Source of the DNA: Gammaproteobacteria bacterium
GTDB taxonomy: Bacteria > Pseudomonadota > Gammaproteobacteria > Pseudomonadales > Azotimanducaceae
Length of the DNA stretch: 64,000 bases
Reading direction: 5' to 3'
Assembly: GCA_002704225.1 (NCBI GenBank)
Contig: PAFU01000026.1
Span: 122,306 to 186,305, forward strand
Part shown: positions 1 to 8,940 of the stretch, piece by piece
Position numbering within the stretch: position 1 is the stretch's first letter
Layout of the letters: the number at the start of each line of letters is the position of its first letter
Notes under the pieces: generated by a model
Seen by the model: only the letters and a program-made list of their open reading frames with translations
Database searches by the model: none
Told to the model about the DNA's origin: nothing
Translations under genes and position numbers: made by a program

Positions 1-58
1 AGCCAGAGTAGAATCCGGTAGATCACCAGTCCCGGATAAGATATCGCATGATACACGC
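1..58. other. window edge, no complete gene
   Basis: These 58 bases lie downstream of the minus-strand PfkB-like gene. A minus-strand GTG at 24-26 opens a short frame of hydrophobic residues (VIYRILLW) that runs off the left edge and could be the first codons of a membrane-associated protein. Eight codons are too few to identify it or to be sure it is real. Confidence 0.2.
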
Positions 59-766
59 TCAAGATGATCCTTCCCTCATGGGTGGCAGGCTCGACAAGAT
101 TTCATCGACCGTGTGCGTAAGGCTACAACCCGACACGTTCAGTTGTCGGTCTGCCTTGGTGTATTGATCCACCCGCCGCTGACTGCCCAATGCAGCAATG
201 CATGGAATGCCAAGCTGGTTCGCGACAAAGACCAATGCCCGCGGCTCTGCAATGCTGCCGAGGTCATAGTCCACAAGCACGACAGCACTCGCGTTGTGCA
301 TGTAACGCTCGGCACGATTTTGCAAATGAGCTTCGTACTCACTCATTCCATCAATGGGAAGGGTTCGTTCGTCCTTGTGCCGCCGCCGACGCCGGCCTTG
401 TGCATCCAGTGCGTCCTCGGCGCTGGCAAGCGAGTCCAGAGCCGTATCGGTGAAGGTCTGCCACTGTTTGATGTGCAGCAAATCCGATGCGACACCAGCG
501 GCATGCAAGGGTCGCTCAATGGCGCCAGCCAGCTCGTCGTCGCCGACGAAACCCACCAGCGTGACCGTTAGACCCGCATCAGCCAAGCCCAAGGCCAAAC
601 CTGCAGCACTGGGATGTCGGACACATTCAGGCCGTGACCCCTGAAGGTCTTGGCACTGGGATTGGTTAATCCAAATATCACCTGCCACCAAAACATGCCC
701 GTCCGGAGGCGACAAAGACTGCACACTGTTAAGTAAGGATTGAAGCACGCACACCTCGCTGAGCAA
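59..766 (-). CDS. truncated PfkB/ribokinase-fold protein, HldE N-terminal-like
   Basis: The protein has 235 residues. Residues 22-100 (HVLVAGDIWIN..., ...LVGFVGDDELAGAI) resemble the start of the sugar-kinase domain of HldE/RfaE, which phosphorylates heptose 7-phosphate for lipopolysaccharide, and a middle 'VVLVDYDLGS' matches the 'LVLSDYAKG' strand of that fold. The glycine-rich GGAAN motif is replaced by PSAAG. The protein ends before the GAGD anion-hole/catalytic-base motif and has no nucleotidyltransferase half, so it is unlikely to be an active kinase. An arginine/lysine-rich patch (RRRRRHKDER) sits near residue 125. The start is uncertain: it is a TTG at 766 without a clear ribosome binding site, and in-frame GTG codons follow. 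It is divergent from lpxL, another lipid A/LPS gene. It may be a decaying kinase or a non-catalytic relative. Confidence 0.6.
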   Translation of the reverse strand: MLSEVCVLQSLLNSVQSLSPPDGHVLVAGDIWINQSQCQDLQGSRPECVRHPSAAGLALGLADAGLTVTLVGFVGDDELAGAIERPLHAAGVASDLLHIKQWQTFTDTALDSLASAEDALDAQGRRRRRHKDERTLPIDGMSEYEAHLQNRAERYMHNASAVVLVDYDLGSIAEPRALVFVANQLGIPCIAALGSQRRVDQYTKADRQLNVSGCSLTHTVDEILSSLPPMREGSS

Positions 767-843
767 TTCTATATGGTACTACAGGCTAGGCGTTACTCAG
801 GAAGGTCTTAGAGGTTCCTCCCCAAAACAGATAACATCTGCCA

Positions 844-1770
844 ATGCACGACTCGTCACCACCTCGCCCCTCCTTACTCGCGCCAAGGCTCTGGCCCGTC
901 TGGTTCACCGCCGCGCTGATGTGGCTGTTGGCCCGCCTGCCCATGCGCTGGATTTTCGCCCTAGGCAAGACCATTGGTGTGTTCGGCTATCACCTCGCTC
1001 GGTCCCGCCGACGCATTGCCGAAGTCAACATCGCTAAGTGCTTTCCCACACTTGATGCCGAGCAACGGCAGCAGCTCGTTCGAGCAAACTTCCGCCATAC
1101 TGGGATGGGAGTCGTTGAAATGGCGCTGCCTTGGCTAAACCCGCGACGAGATTTGTCCGCCCACTACCGAGTGGAAGGATTGGAGTACCTGCATCAAGCC
1201 CACGACCAAGACCGAGGCATCGTATTGGTCGGCGCCCACTACACAACGATTGATGTGACCAGCCAGTTCTTGAGCAAGCTGGGCTTTGTTGACGTGATGT
1301 ATCGACGCAACAAAAACCCGGTGTGGGAGTGGCTGCAAACTCAGGGGAGACGCCACCATTTTGACGGGGTCGTCGAGCGCAGCGACATGCGCCAGACCAT
1401 CAAACGGCTGAAAGCAGGTCGCGCGATATGGTACGCGGCAGATCAGGACTATGGCCGCAAGCACTCGGTATTCGCCCCATTTTTCGGCATATCGACGGCA
1501 ACCATTGCCGCAAGTTCTCGGCTGGCCCAGCGCAATCAGTCTCCGGTCCTCATGCTGCACCAAATACGTGACATAGAACGCCGCACCTGGACCCTGCGCT
1601 TCAGCCCAGTACTGGAGGGATTCGCCCAAGGGGATGAGGTCGCAGACGCAACTCGGCTCAATCAAATGCTTGAGGATTCACTGCGTCAGGTGCCTGATCA
1701 GTATCTGTGGGTACACCGGCGCTTCAAAACTCGACCCGAGGGTGAGGACTCGTTTTACCATAAGGGTTAG
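844..1770 (+). CDS. lpxL: lipid A biosynthesis lauroyl acyltransferase, LpxL/HtrB family
   Basis: This inner-membrane acyltransferase adds a secondary acyl chain from acyl-ACP to Kdo2-lipid IVA during lipid A synthesis. It has 308 residues, the usual length. A hydrophobic N-terminal segment (about residues 17-50) would anchor it. The catalytic HX4D motif is seen as H132-YTTI-D137 within 'LVGAHYTTIDV', and 'RRNKNPVWEW' and 'WYAADQDYG' match the later conserved blocks of the family. The C-terminal 'YLWVHRRFKTRPEGE' is typical of LpxL/LpxM. Assignment to LpxL rather than LpxM or a phospholipid acyltransferase rests on overall similarity and is less sure than the family call. argE follows after 37 bases. 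Confidence 0.88.
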   Translation: MHDSSPPRPSLLAPRLWPVWFTAALMWLLARLPMRWIFALGKTIGVFGYHLARSRRRIAEVNIAKCFPTLDAEQRQQLVRANFRHTGMGVVEMALPWLNPRRDLSAHYRVEGLEYLHQAHDQDRGIVLVGAHYTTIDVTSQFLSKLGFVDVMYRRNKNPVWEWLQTQGRRHHFDGVVERSDMRQTIKRLKAGRAIWYAADQDYGRKHSVFAPFFGISTATIAASSRLAQRNQSPVLMLHQIRDIERRTWTLRFSPVLEGFAQGDEVADATRLNQMLEDSLRQVPDQYLWVHRRFKTRPEGEDSFYHKG

Positions 1771-1807
1771 GCATACAATGGTCCGCTGCTTTTCGTAGGA
1801 CATTTTT

Positions 1808-2965
1808 GTGCTCCCAACATTTCCCGAAATGCTCGGCCAACTGGTGGCGGAGCCCTCTGTCAGTTCCACGTCGCCGGAGATCGACCGTAGCAACCTGCGC
1901 GTCATTGAACACCTCGCGAACTGGCTGGATGGTTTGGGCTTTCGCACAGACATCATGCCGTTGCCCGGGCGACCGGACAAAGCGAACTTAATTGCCACCC
2001 TAGGAGGCGAGATCAACGACGGCATGGGCGGCCTCGTACTTGCCGGTCATACAGACACGGTGCCCTTCGACGAAGCTCTTTGGCAGAGCGATCCGTTTAC
2101 CATCAAGGACGACCAAGACCGCTACTACGGTCTCGGCAGTTGCGACATGAAGGGGTTTTTCCCTGTGGCACTGGAGGCCGCGGCGACCTTCGCTAACCAA
2201 CCTCTCAGAGCACCAATAACAATCGTGGCCACGTCAGACGAAGAGTCGTCCATGGCCGGCGGGCGTTATCTCTTGGAGTGCGGCAAGCCTAAGGCCGATT
2301 ACGCCATTATCGGTGAGCCCACCGCCATGCAGCCGATTTTTGCGCATAAGGGCATCAGCATGATGACCATTAAACTTGAGGGCGCGTCAGGACACTCCTC
2401 CGACCCCAGTCTCGGTGCGAACGCGCTGGATGCTATGCACCGGGTCATGAGCGAGCTGATTACCCTACGCGAGGAGCTGGCAGCAAGCACGCAAAACGAC
2501 GCCTTCGCCGTAAACATACCCACCATGAACTTGGGCTGCATGCGAGCAGGCGATAATCCCAACCGCATCTGTGGTCATGCTGAGCTGCAAATTGATTTGC
2601 GACTGCTACCGGGCATGGACTCTGAGCACATCCATGAGATTTTGGAAAAACGTATCCGCGCCGTGGTTGAGCACTCTGGTGTGAGCCTGCAGTTGCAGAA
2701 GGCCTATCCGCCGATTCCACCCTTTCAATCGAATCCAGACGGCGAACTGCTGCGGTCACTGAGCGACTTCAGCGGCCAATCGCCGGGTACGGTGGCGTTT
2801 GGCACCGAGGCCCATTTCATGCAGACCTTGGGCATGGAAACCGTGGTCTGGGGACCGGGTAGCATTGATCAGGCGCATCAGCCCAACGAATATCTGGATA
2901 AGGCTCAGCTGGCTCCAGCCACCGACACGTTACGCCGCGTCATTCAACGTTTTTGTATGGCTTAA
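1808..2965 (+). CDS. argE: acetylornithine deacetylase
   Basis: ArgE hydrolyses N2-acetylornithine to ornithine and acetate in the linear arginine pathway. The 385-residue protein matches the family length (E. coli 383). Metal-binding M20 peptidase motifs are visible: 'LAGHTDTVPFDE' with the first His, 'GLGSCDMKGFF' with the bridging Asp, and 'TSDEESSMAGGRYLL' with the catalytic and metal Glu pair. The start is a GTG at 1808. It is followed three bases later by argA, so the first and fifth steps of arginine synthesis are translated together. Having both ArgA and ArgE implies the non-cyclic acetyl pathway. Confidence 0.93.
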   Translation: MLPTFPEMLGQLVAEPSVSSTSPEIDRSNLRVIEHLANWLDGLGFRTDIMPLPGRPDKANLIATLGGEINDGMGGLVLAGHTDTVPFDEALWQSDPFTIKDDQDRYYGLGSCDMKGFFPVALEAAATFANQPLRAPITIVATSDEESSMAGGRYLLECGKPKADYAIIGEPTAMQPIFAHKGISMMTIKLEGASGHSSDPSLGANALDAMHRVMSELITLREELAASTQNDAFAVNIPTMNLGCMRAGDNPNRICGHAELQIDLRLLPGMDSEHIHEILEKRIRAVVEHSGVSLQLQKAYPPIPPFQSNPDGELLRSLSDFSGQSPGTVAFGTEAHFMQTLGMETVVWGPGSIDQAHQPNEYLDKAQLAPATDTLRRVIQRFCMA

Positions 2966-2968
2966 TCA

Positions 2969-4267
2969 ATGAAAACAAACGATTACTCACAATGGTTTCG
3001 CGGTTCAACGCCGTACATCAGCGCCCACCGAGGTAAGACCTTTGTTGTCTATTTGGGCGGCGATGCGCTGGCACATCCGAATATTACCAACATCGTCCAC
3101 GACCTCGCGCTACTGCATGTCCTGGGCGTTCATCTCGTGCTGGTGCACGGCGGACGTCCGCAGCTGGATGCCGCCTTACCGGGTTCAGCTTCCCACGCAC
3201 ACCGTCGCATTACGCAACCCGAGCATATGGACACCGTGACCGGTGTTTACGGCTTGCTTCGAAGCCAACTGGAAGGACTGTTTTCTACCGGCCTGCCAAA
3301 CACGCCACTGCATAATGTGGATATCAGCGTGGTATCGGGCAACTTCGTAACCGCCAAACCCTTGGGCGTTCTCGACGGGGTAGACCACCTGTTTACCGGA
3401 CAGCTGAGAAATCTAGACAATACCCGCGTACAGCGTCTGTTGGATGCCAACAATATCGTGCTGCAGTCGCCGCTGGGATTTTCCAGCTCAGGCCAAGCCT
3501 TCAACCTCGCCTCAGAAGAGTTGGCTGCAGATATCAGCATCGCGCTACAGGCTGACAAGGTGATTTTTTTCGATGAGACCGAGCACTTGAATGCCGCCGA
3601 TGGCCAACGCGAGAGCACGGTCACACCCAGTTCCGTTGAAGACCACTTCGGCGCGTTATCGGCCACCACAGCTCAACGCTTTAGTGCCATGGCACGAGCC
3701 GTGCGCGCCGGTGTAACCAAGGCCCACCAAATTTCCTTCGCAACGGATGGTGGGCTGCTGCAGGAGCTGTTTACCGCAGACGGTGCGGGCACGCAGATTA
3801 TTGAAGAAAAAGCCCAGCCGGTGAGAGCCGCCAAGCTGGATGATGTGGGCGACATTGTGGAGATTATTCGCCCGCTGGAAGAGAGCGGCGCGCTCCTTCG
3901 ACGCTCAAGAGACCGCCTCGAACAAGAGATCGAACATTTCATGGTCGCTGAAGTCGACGGAGTCACCGTGGGTTGTTGTGCGGTCTACCTGCACGGCGAA
4001 CAGGCCGAGCTCGCCTGCGTCGCGGTCAGCGACCTGTATCGGCGCGGCAGTGCTGGCGTAGCCATCGGTGCAAATTTACTGCTGGCGGCAGAGCAGCATG
4101 CCATGCAGGTTGGAGCCACTGGCTTGTTCGTGCTGACAACTCAGACTCAGGACTGGTTTGAGGAACGGGGTTTTCAAGGGGGAGACGTTAACGACCTCCC
4201 TGAAACCAAACAATCGCTTTACAACTGGCAGCGCGGCTCTAAAGTGCTGTTCAAATCGTTGGGCTAG
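2969..4267 (+). CDS. argA: amino-acid N-acetyltransferase (N-acetylglutamate synthase)
   Basis: ArgA acetylates glutamate with acetyl-CoA, the first committed step of arginine synthesis. The 432-residue protein has the classical two-domain layout: an amino-acid-kinase-like domain (about 1-285, with 'VYLGGDALAHPN' and 'LVLVHGGRPQLD') and a C-terminal GNAT domain (about 285-432, with 'ELACVAVSDLYRRGSAG' around the acetyl-CoA loop). This is the classical gammaproteobacterial ArgA, typically arginine-inhibited through the kinase-like domain. It begins three bases after argE. Confidence 0.93.
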   Translation: MKTNDYSQWFRGSTPYISAHRGKTFVVYLGGDALAHPNITNIVHDLALLHVLGVHLVLVHGGRPQLDAALPGSASHAHRRITQPEHMDTVTGVYGLLRSQLEGLFSTGLPNTPLHNVDISVVSGNFVTAKPLGVLDGVDHLFTGQLRNLDNTRVQRLLDANNIVLQSPLGFSSSGQAFNLASEELAADISIALQADKVIFFDETEHLNAADGQRESTVTPSSVEDHFGALSATTAQRFSAMARAVRAGVTKAHQISFATDGGLLQELFTADGAGTQIIEEKAQPVRAAKLDDVGDIVEIIRPLEESGALLRRSRDRLEQEIEHFMVAEVDGVTVGCCAVYLHGEQAELACVAVSDLYRRGSAGVAIGANLLLAAEQHAMQVGATGLFVLTTQTQDWFEERGFQGGDVNDLPETKQSLYNWQRGSKVLFKSLG

Positions 4268-4306
4268 CAACGCACCAACCTACGCCCGCACAACACCAAA
4301 GGAAAA

Positions 4307-5986
4307 ATGATGGCTAACGAACGCCCCTACAGCTCCATTGTCGTCGACGGTGTTGAGCAAGCCCCAAGTCGGGCAATGCTCTACCCCACTGGCTTTAAGC
4401 CTGAAGACTTCAGCAAACCACAAATTGGTATTGCGTCTACCTGGAGCATGGTGACTCCCTGCAACATGCACATCAACGAGTTGGCCGAAGCCGCTGCCAT
4501 GGGCGCGGACGAAGCTGGCGCCAAATCTGTGCTGTTCAACACCATTACCGTATCCGACGGCATTTCCATGGGCACGCCGGGCATGCGCTATTCCCTGGTC
4601 TCTCGAGAAGTCATCGCTGATTCCATTGAAACCGTCGTCGGTGCTCAGGGTTTTGATGGTTTTGTTGCCATTGGCGGTTGCGACAAAAACATGCCCGCCT
4701 GTGGCATCGCCATGGCGCGTATGGATCGGCCCAGCGTGTTTGTTTACGGCGGCACGATACTGCCTGGCAAAGAGAGGCGCGACATCGTGTCGGTCTTTGA
4801 AGCCGTCGGCGGTCACGCGGCCGGCAACGTTTCCGATATCGAACTGAAAGACGTGGAAGCCACTGCGATTCCCGGACCAGGTTCCTGCGGCGGCATGTAT
4901 ACGGCCAACACCATGGCATCGTCCATGGAAGCCTTAGGTCTGTCACTGCCCGGCAGTTCGGCACAGAACGCCGTGAGCCAAGACAAAAAGCAGGACAGCT
5001 ACAATGCTGGCGCCGCGGTACGTCATCTGATCAAGCTGGGCATCAAACCCAGCGACATCCTAAGTCGAGAGGCGTTCGAGAACGCCATCACGCTGACCAT
5101 CGCACTGGAAGGCTCCACCAATGCCGTGCTGCATCTGTTGGCCATTGCTCATGCCGCCAACATTCCTTTGAGCATTGACGACTTCAGTCGCGTCGGCAAA
5201 CGGGTACCGGTCCTCGCCGATATGCGGCCCGCTGGCGTTTATGCCATGAGCGAACTGATTGAGATTGGTGGCATCTTGCCGCTGATGAAAACACTGCTAC
5301 AAGAAGGGCTTCTGCACGGTGACTGCATGACGGTAACCGGTAAGACCATGGCGGAAAATTTGGCCGACGTCGCCGACTATCCAGCGGATCAAAAGATCAT
5401 CCGGCCACTGTCGAACCCCATCAAAAAAGACAGTCACCTGGTGATCTTGCGCGGCAATCTGGCACCTGAGGGCGCGGTGGCAAAGATCACTGGCCACGAA
5501 GGCCTGACGTTTACCGGCAAGGCACGCTGCTTTCACGGTGAGGAAGCGGCCATGGCAGCGATCATGGACGGCACCGTCGTTAAGGGCGACGTCGTTATCG
5601 TGCGCTACGAAGGGCCGAAAGGCGGGCCGGGCATGCGGGAAATGCTGAGCCCCACCAGTGCCATCAACGGTCGCGGACTCTCTCAGGATGTCGCACTGCT
5701 GACCGATGGCCGGTTCTCGGGTGGTTCCCACGGTTTCGTGATTGGTCATGTGACCCCGGAAGCGCATCTGGGCGGCCCCATCGCCTTAGTTGAGGACGGT
5801 GACACCATTACCGTCGACGCGGATAACGCCGAGATTAACCTGCATGTCAGTGATGAGGAGCTCGCCGCACGCCAAGCCAAGTGGCAGGCCCCTGAGGCCT
5901 ACACCCAACGCGGCACGTTGGCCAAGTACGCTCAGCTCGTCTCATCCGCCAGCGAAGGCGCTGTTACCGACAAGTATCTGGGTTAG
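4307..5986 (+). CDS. ilvD: dihydroxy-acid dehydratase
   Basis: IlvD dehydrates 2,3-dihydroxy acids to 2-keto acids in valine, leucine and isoleucine synthesis. Three cysteines at cluster positions are visible: C52 in '[12 protein letters not shown]', C125 in '[11 protein letters not shown]' and C194 in '[15 protein letters not shown]'. With 559 residues it belongs to the shorter group that usually carries a [2Fe-2S] cluster, not the 616-residue E. coli type with [4Fe-4S]; this inference rests on length and the first cysteine. Two ATGs occur in tandem; the second (4310) is better placed after the AAAGGA ribosome binding site. It stands alone after argA, away from other ilv genes, although ilvA is elsewhere in the window. 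Confidence 0.93.
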   Translation: MMANERPYSSIVVDGVEQAPSRAMLYPTGFKPEDFSKPQIGIASTWSMVTPCNMHINELAEAAAMGADEAGAKSVLFNTITVSDGISMGTPGMRYSLVSREVIADSIETVVGAQGFDGFVAIGGCDKNMPACGIAMARMDRPSVFVYGGTILPGKERRDIVSVFEAVGGHAAGNVSDIELKDVEATAIPGPGSCGGMYTANTMASSMEALGLSLPGSSAQNAVSQDKKQDSYNAGAAVRHLIKLGIKPSDILSREAFENAITLTIALEGSTNAVLHLLAIAHAANIPLSIDDFSRVGKRVPVLADMRPAGVYAMSELIEIGGILPLMKTLLQEGLLHGDCMTVTGKTMAENLADVADYPADQKIIRPLSNPIKKDSHLVILRGNLAPEGAVAKITGHEGLTFTGKARCFHGEEAAMAAIMDGTVVKGDVVIVRYEGPKGGPGMREMLSPTSAINGRGLSQDVALLTDGRFSGGSHGFVIGHVTPEAHLGGPIALVEDGDTITVDADNAEINLHVSDEELAARQAKWQAPEAYTQRGTLAKYAQLVSSASEGAVTDKYLG

Positions 5987-5988
5987 TC

Positions 5989-6225
5989 GTGGTGGAAGAG
6001 GCCGCTTGCGCGTTGTGCGGCACGGCACGAGACCTGCGAAGGCTGCCCATTTATCAAATGGACGTGTGCCTGTCTTGCTGGGTTGAGGCTGAACGCGGCT
6101 GGCCTCAATCCGCCGAACCCGCGCTGTTTAAGGCCCTAGCGGCCCAAGGCTTACTGATACCCGATCGAAACGAGGCGAACCTGTTACCTCGGGCCTATGC
6201 GCCACCAGCAGACTTCGCACTTTAA
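5989..6225 (+). CDS. small CxxC-CxxC putative metal-binding protein
   Basis: This 78-residue protein starts with GTG two bases after the ilvD stop, so it is probably co-translated with ilvD. It has two cysteine pairs, CALC near residue 8 and CLSCW near residue 29, spaced as in a small zinc ribbon, followed by a tail without motifs. I do not recognise the family. The tight link to an iron-sulfur enzyme is suggestive but does not show a functional connection. It converges with the gene at 6247. Confidence 0.55.
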   Translation: MVEEAACALCGTARDLRRLPIYQMDVCLSCWVEAERGWPQSAEPALFKALAAQGLLIPDRNEANLLPRAYAPPADFAL

Positions 6226-6246
6226 CGATGAGCCAACCTCGCAAGA

Positions 6247-6669
6247 TCAGTTCGAAGAAACGACAACTCTGACCGCGATACCAGACTCCGGAGAGCCCGC
6301 GAGCATCCCAACCAAGGTATCACCCGCACCGTACTTGTGGGCCATGAGCTGATTGATTTCTGCGATGCGCTGAGGTTCAGGCGAGGCGGTTATGGCATAG
6401 GTTTGATCGCCACGAATCAGCGTCGCAGGATTGTCCGCACTGTGAGCCGTCAACCGTTGATACCAGCCGGACGTACCATCGCCAGCCCGCAGCCACATGG
6501 CACCGTCGGTATCCGCAACCCACAGTCTCGTGGTGACCGCTTCGCCTTGAGCATCCTCAGTCACCAACTGAACGACTTCACCGCTCTCGGAAGCCCCAGA
6601 TACCAGCACCAGATAAAGCACCAAAACACCAATCACTGCACCCAGTCCCTTGTATAACCGCGTCAGCAT
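6247..6669 (-). CDS. membrane-anchored small protein of unknown function
   Basis: The 140-residue protein has one N-terminal transmembrane segment (about residues 6-25, 'GLGAVIGVLVLYLVLVSG') and a soluble domain with 'VTTRLWVADTDGAMWLRAG' and 'SGWYQRLTA'. This pattern recalls the small split-barrel nitroreductase/DUF385-like proteins, but I cannot place it firmly. The ATG at 6669 was chosen because it follows a strong GGGAGG ribosome binding site; an upstream in-frame ATG at 6687 lacks one. It is the last gene of the minus-strand run lgt to hemE and starts 26 bases after the hemE stop, so it is likely co-transcribed. Confidence 0.65.
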   Translation of the reverse strand: MLTRLYKGLGAVIGVLVLYLVLVSGASESGEVVQLVTEDAQGEAVTTRLWVADTDGAMWLRAGDGTSGWYQRLTAHSADNPATLIRGDQTYAITASPEPQRIAEINQLMAHKYGAGDTLVGMLAGSPESGIAVRVVVSSN

Positions 6670-6695
6670 CGCCGCCTCCCGATTCAATCCCTTGC

Positions 6696-7718
6696 TTAAC
6701 GACTGCTCTGTTCGTGAACATAGTCCACCAGAAACTTAACGTTATCCACCGGGGTTTCCGGGATGATGCCGTGGCCCAAATTGAAGATATGCCCCGCCCG
6801 GCCATCGACTTGGTCTAACAACCACTGGGACTGGGACGCAACCGAGGCTTGATCGGCGCAGAGCACGATGGGATCAAGATTGCCCTGCACGGCGGTGCAG
6901 CCCAGCTGATCCCAGGTCGGTTTCAGGGGCGTGCGCCAGTCAAAAGCCAACACATCGATGTTCAGCTCATTGACCGCAGGCAGCAGATGATAGTTGCCGG
7001 TGCCAAAGTAAATGATTGGCACCGTACCGGCCAACGAATCCACTAGGGATTTCAGGTGCGGCTCCACGTAAGTACGATAGTCATAGATCGACAGATTGCC
7101 CACCCAAGTGTCGAACAACTGGACCGCTTCAACCCCAGCACTGATCTGCAGCTGCAGATAACTGGCGAGCTGGCCGGTCAGCTTGGTCATCAGTTCGTGC
7201 CAAAGCTCCGGTGCTTCGTACATCATCTTTTTGACGAACACGTAGTTTCGTGAACCCTTACCCTCGATGGCATAGGACGCTAGGGTAAAGGGGGCCCCGG
7301 CAAAGCCGATCAGCGCAATCTCCTTGGGCAGGCCTTCGTTAATGCAGCGCACGGTATCCGCGATGTAGGGCGTATGCTCGATGGCTGGTGCCGTGGCGAG
7401 ATTGGCCACATCGGCTGCGGTGCGAATCGGGTTATCGAATACCGGTCCTTGACCCGGCACGTACTCGAGATTCAAACCCATGGGCTCCAAGATGGGCAGC
7501 AGGTCTGCAAACATAATCGCTGCATCGACGCCAAGAATGCGCTGGGCGTCCAAGGTAGCTTGAGCTGCCTTCTCGGGATTCTTGAAAAAATCCAGGCTGG
7601 GCAGATCCGCCTTGACCTGATGATATTCGGGCATGTAACGACCCGCCTGACGATTCAGCCAAATCGGCGTATGCGAGGTTTGCTCACCTCGGCAGGCCTG
7701 TAAGAAGACTTTGTCCAT
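6696..7718 (-). CDS. hemE: uroporphyrinogen decarboxylase
   Basis: HemE decarboxylates the four acetate groups of uroporphyrinogen III to give coproporphyrinogen III in heme synthesis. Seen: the signature 'NRQAGRYMPEY' with R23 and R27, the catalytic Asp72 in 'IMFADLLP', Tyr in 'LASYAIEG', and His in 'FNLGHGI'. It has 340 residues, a little short. Blocks such as 'VPIIYFGTGNYHLLPAV' and 'VLAFDWRTPL' resemble HemE of Chloroflexi, Acidobacteria or Planctomycetes more than the usual gammaproteobacterial form, which reads GLDWTTDI, and the substrate-side 'FRETR' of human UROD is 'YHQVK' here. A clear AAGGGAAG ribosome binding site supports the start. Confidence 0.88.
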   Translation of the reverse strand: MDKVFLQACRGEQTSHTPIWLNRQAGRYMPEYHQVKADLPSLDFFKNPEKAAQATLDAQRILGVDAAIMFADLLPILEPMGLNLEYVPGQGPVFDNPIRTAADVANLATAPAIEHTPYIADTVRCINEGLPKEIALIGFAGAPFTLASYAIEGKGSRNYVFVKKMMYEAPELWHELMTKLTGQLASYLQLQISAGVEAVQLFDTWVGNLSIYDYRTYVEPHLKSLVDSLAGTVPIIYFGTGNYHLLPAVNELNIDVLAFDWRTPLKPTWDQLGCTAVQGNLDPIVLCADQASVASQSQWLLDQVDGRAGHIFNLGHGIIPETPVDNVKFLVDYVHEQSSR

Positions 7719-7755
7719 CTGCTTCCCTTAGAAAAAAATAGTAATGCGCTGCGAA

Positions 7756-8940
7756 TCAGCTAATGCGCTGTGGATCCACGTCAGCGTCGTAATCCACGCC
7801 GTCGATACCAAAGCCAAAAATCTTGAGAAAATCCTCGCGAAAACCCGTCAAATCGCCCAGCTCGGGAAGGTTTTCGGTGTCCACCAGGGGCCACCGTCTT
7901 TTTACCTCGGCCTGCACCCGATCCGCGAGTTCCAAATCATCGACGCGAATGCGACCCGCCTCATCCAAACGCATCTCTGCCTCTGGCTGCAGTTGGCTCG
8001 CGAACAGTCGGTCGATGTGTTCAATACAGTCTTCGTGGCTGCCCTGCTCTTTCATGACCCGGAACAACAAAGCGGCATAGAGCGGCACAACGGGAATCGC
8101 CGCACTGGCTTGACTGACGATTGCCTTTAGCACGGCCACGCGAGCGTCGCCGCCAATCGACTGCAGCTTTTGTTGAATCTGCGCGCTGGCACGATCCAAG
8201 TCCGCCTTGGCCTTGCCCAAGGTACCCTCCCAGTAAATCGGCCACGTGAGTTCGCTACCGATGTAGGTGTAGGCAACGGTCTTGGCTTTGGGTGCCAGTA
8301 AATCGGCCGCCAGCAACGCATCCATCCAATATTCCCAATCCTCACCGCCCATTACCGTAACGGTGTCGGCGATTTCTTCCACCGTTGCGGGCTCTAACGC
8401 CACATTGGACACTTCGCCCTTTTCAACGTGAACGGTTTTGATATCCAGTACCTCGCCCAGCGGTTTGATGCTGGATCGATGCAGCACCTCGGTTTTCGGA
8501 TGCTGGCGCACCGGCGAGGCCAGGCTATAAACCACCAGATCGATGTGCCCTAAATCGGCCTTGATCGTCTCAAGCACTTCCTCGCGCATGGCGTCGGAAA
8601 ATGCATCGCCATCCAGTGTCTTGGCATACAAACCTTGCTCGGCAGCCCGCGCTTCGAAGGCTTTGTTGTTGTACCAACCCGCTGATGCGGTTTTGCTCTC
8701 TGTAGGCGCCTTTTCAAAGGAAACCCCTAGGGTTTTGGCTCCACAGCCAAAGCCTGCAACGATGCGGCTTGCGAGCCCGTAGCCGCCTGAACAGCCGAGC
8801 ACCAACACGTTACCAAAAGCCCCGTCGGCAGCATCGCCCTGACCGATGACGTAATCGATTTGTTGGTTGACGTGAGCAGCACAGCCAGCTGGATGCGCTG
8901 TGGTGCAGATAAATCCTCGAATTCGGGGCTTTACGATCAT
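7756..8940 (-). CDS. fabV: trans-2-enoyl-ACP/CoA reductase, FabV type
   Basis: FabV is the triclosan-tolerant enoyl reductase that completes each cycle of fatty-acid elongation using NADH. The 394-residue protein begins with the characteristic 'KPRIRGFICTTAHPAGC'. It has the nucleotide loop 'VLGCSGGYGLASRI' near residue 50, 'LVVYSLASPVR' and the active-site stretch 'YTYIGSELTWPIYW' leading to the catalytic lysine region. Its start codon overlaps the stop of the upstream AcoX-like gene by four bases. No FabI or FabK occurs in the window, so this may be the main enoyl reductase of the cell. Confidence 0.93.
   Translation of the reverse strand: MIVKPRIRGFICTTAHPAGCAAHVNQQIDYVIGQGDAADGAFGNVLVLGCSGGYGLASRIVAGFGCGAKTLGVSFEKAPTESKTASAGWYNNKAFEARAAEQGLYAKTLDGDAFSDAMREEVLETIKADLGHIDLVVYSLASPVRQHPKTEVLHRSSIKPLGEVLDIKTVHVEKGEVSNVALEPATVEEIADTVTVMGGEDWEYWMDALLAADLLAPKAKTVAYTYIGSELTWPIYWEGTLGKAKADLDRASAQIQQKLQSIGGDARVAVLKAIVSQASAAIPVVPLYAALLFRVMKEQGSHEDCIEHIDRLFASQLQPEAEMRLDEAGRIRVDDLELADRVQAEVKRRWPLVDTENLPELGDLTGFREDFLKIFGFGIDGVDYDADVDPQRIS

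Noticed and set aside
113..571. 152-codon plus-strand frame inside the PfkB-like gene
   Set aside because: It is antisense to a frame with clear family similarity and has no recognisable protein features.
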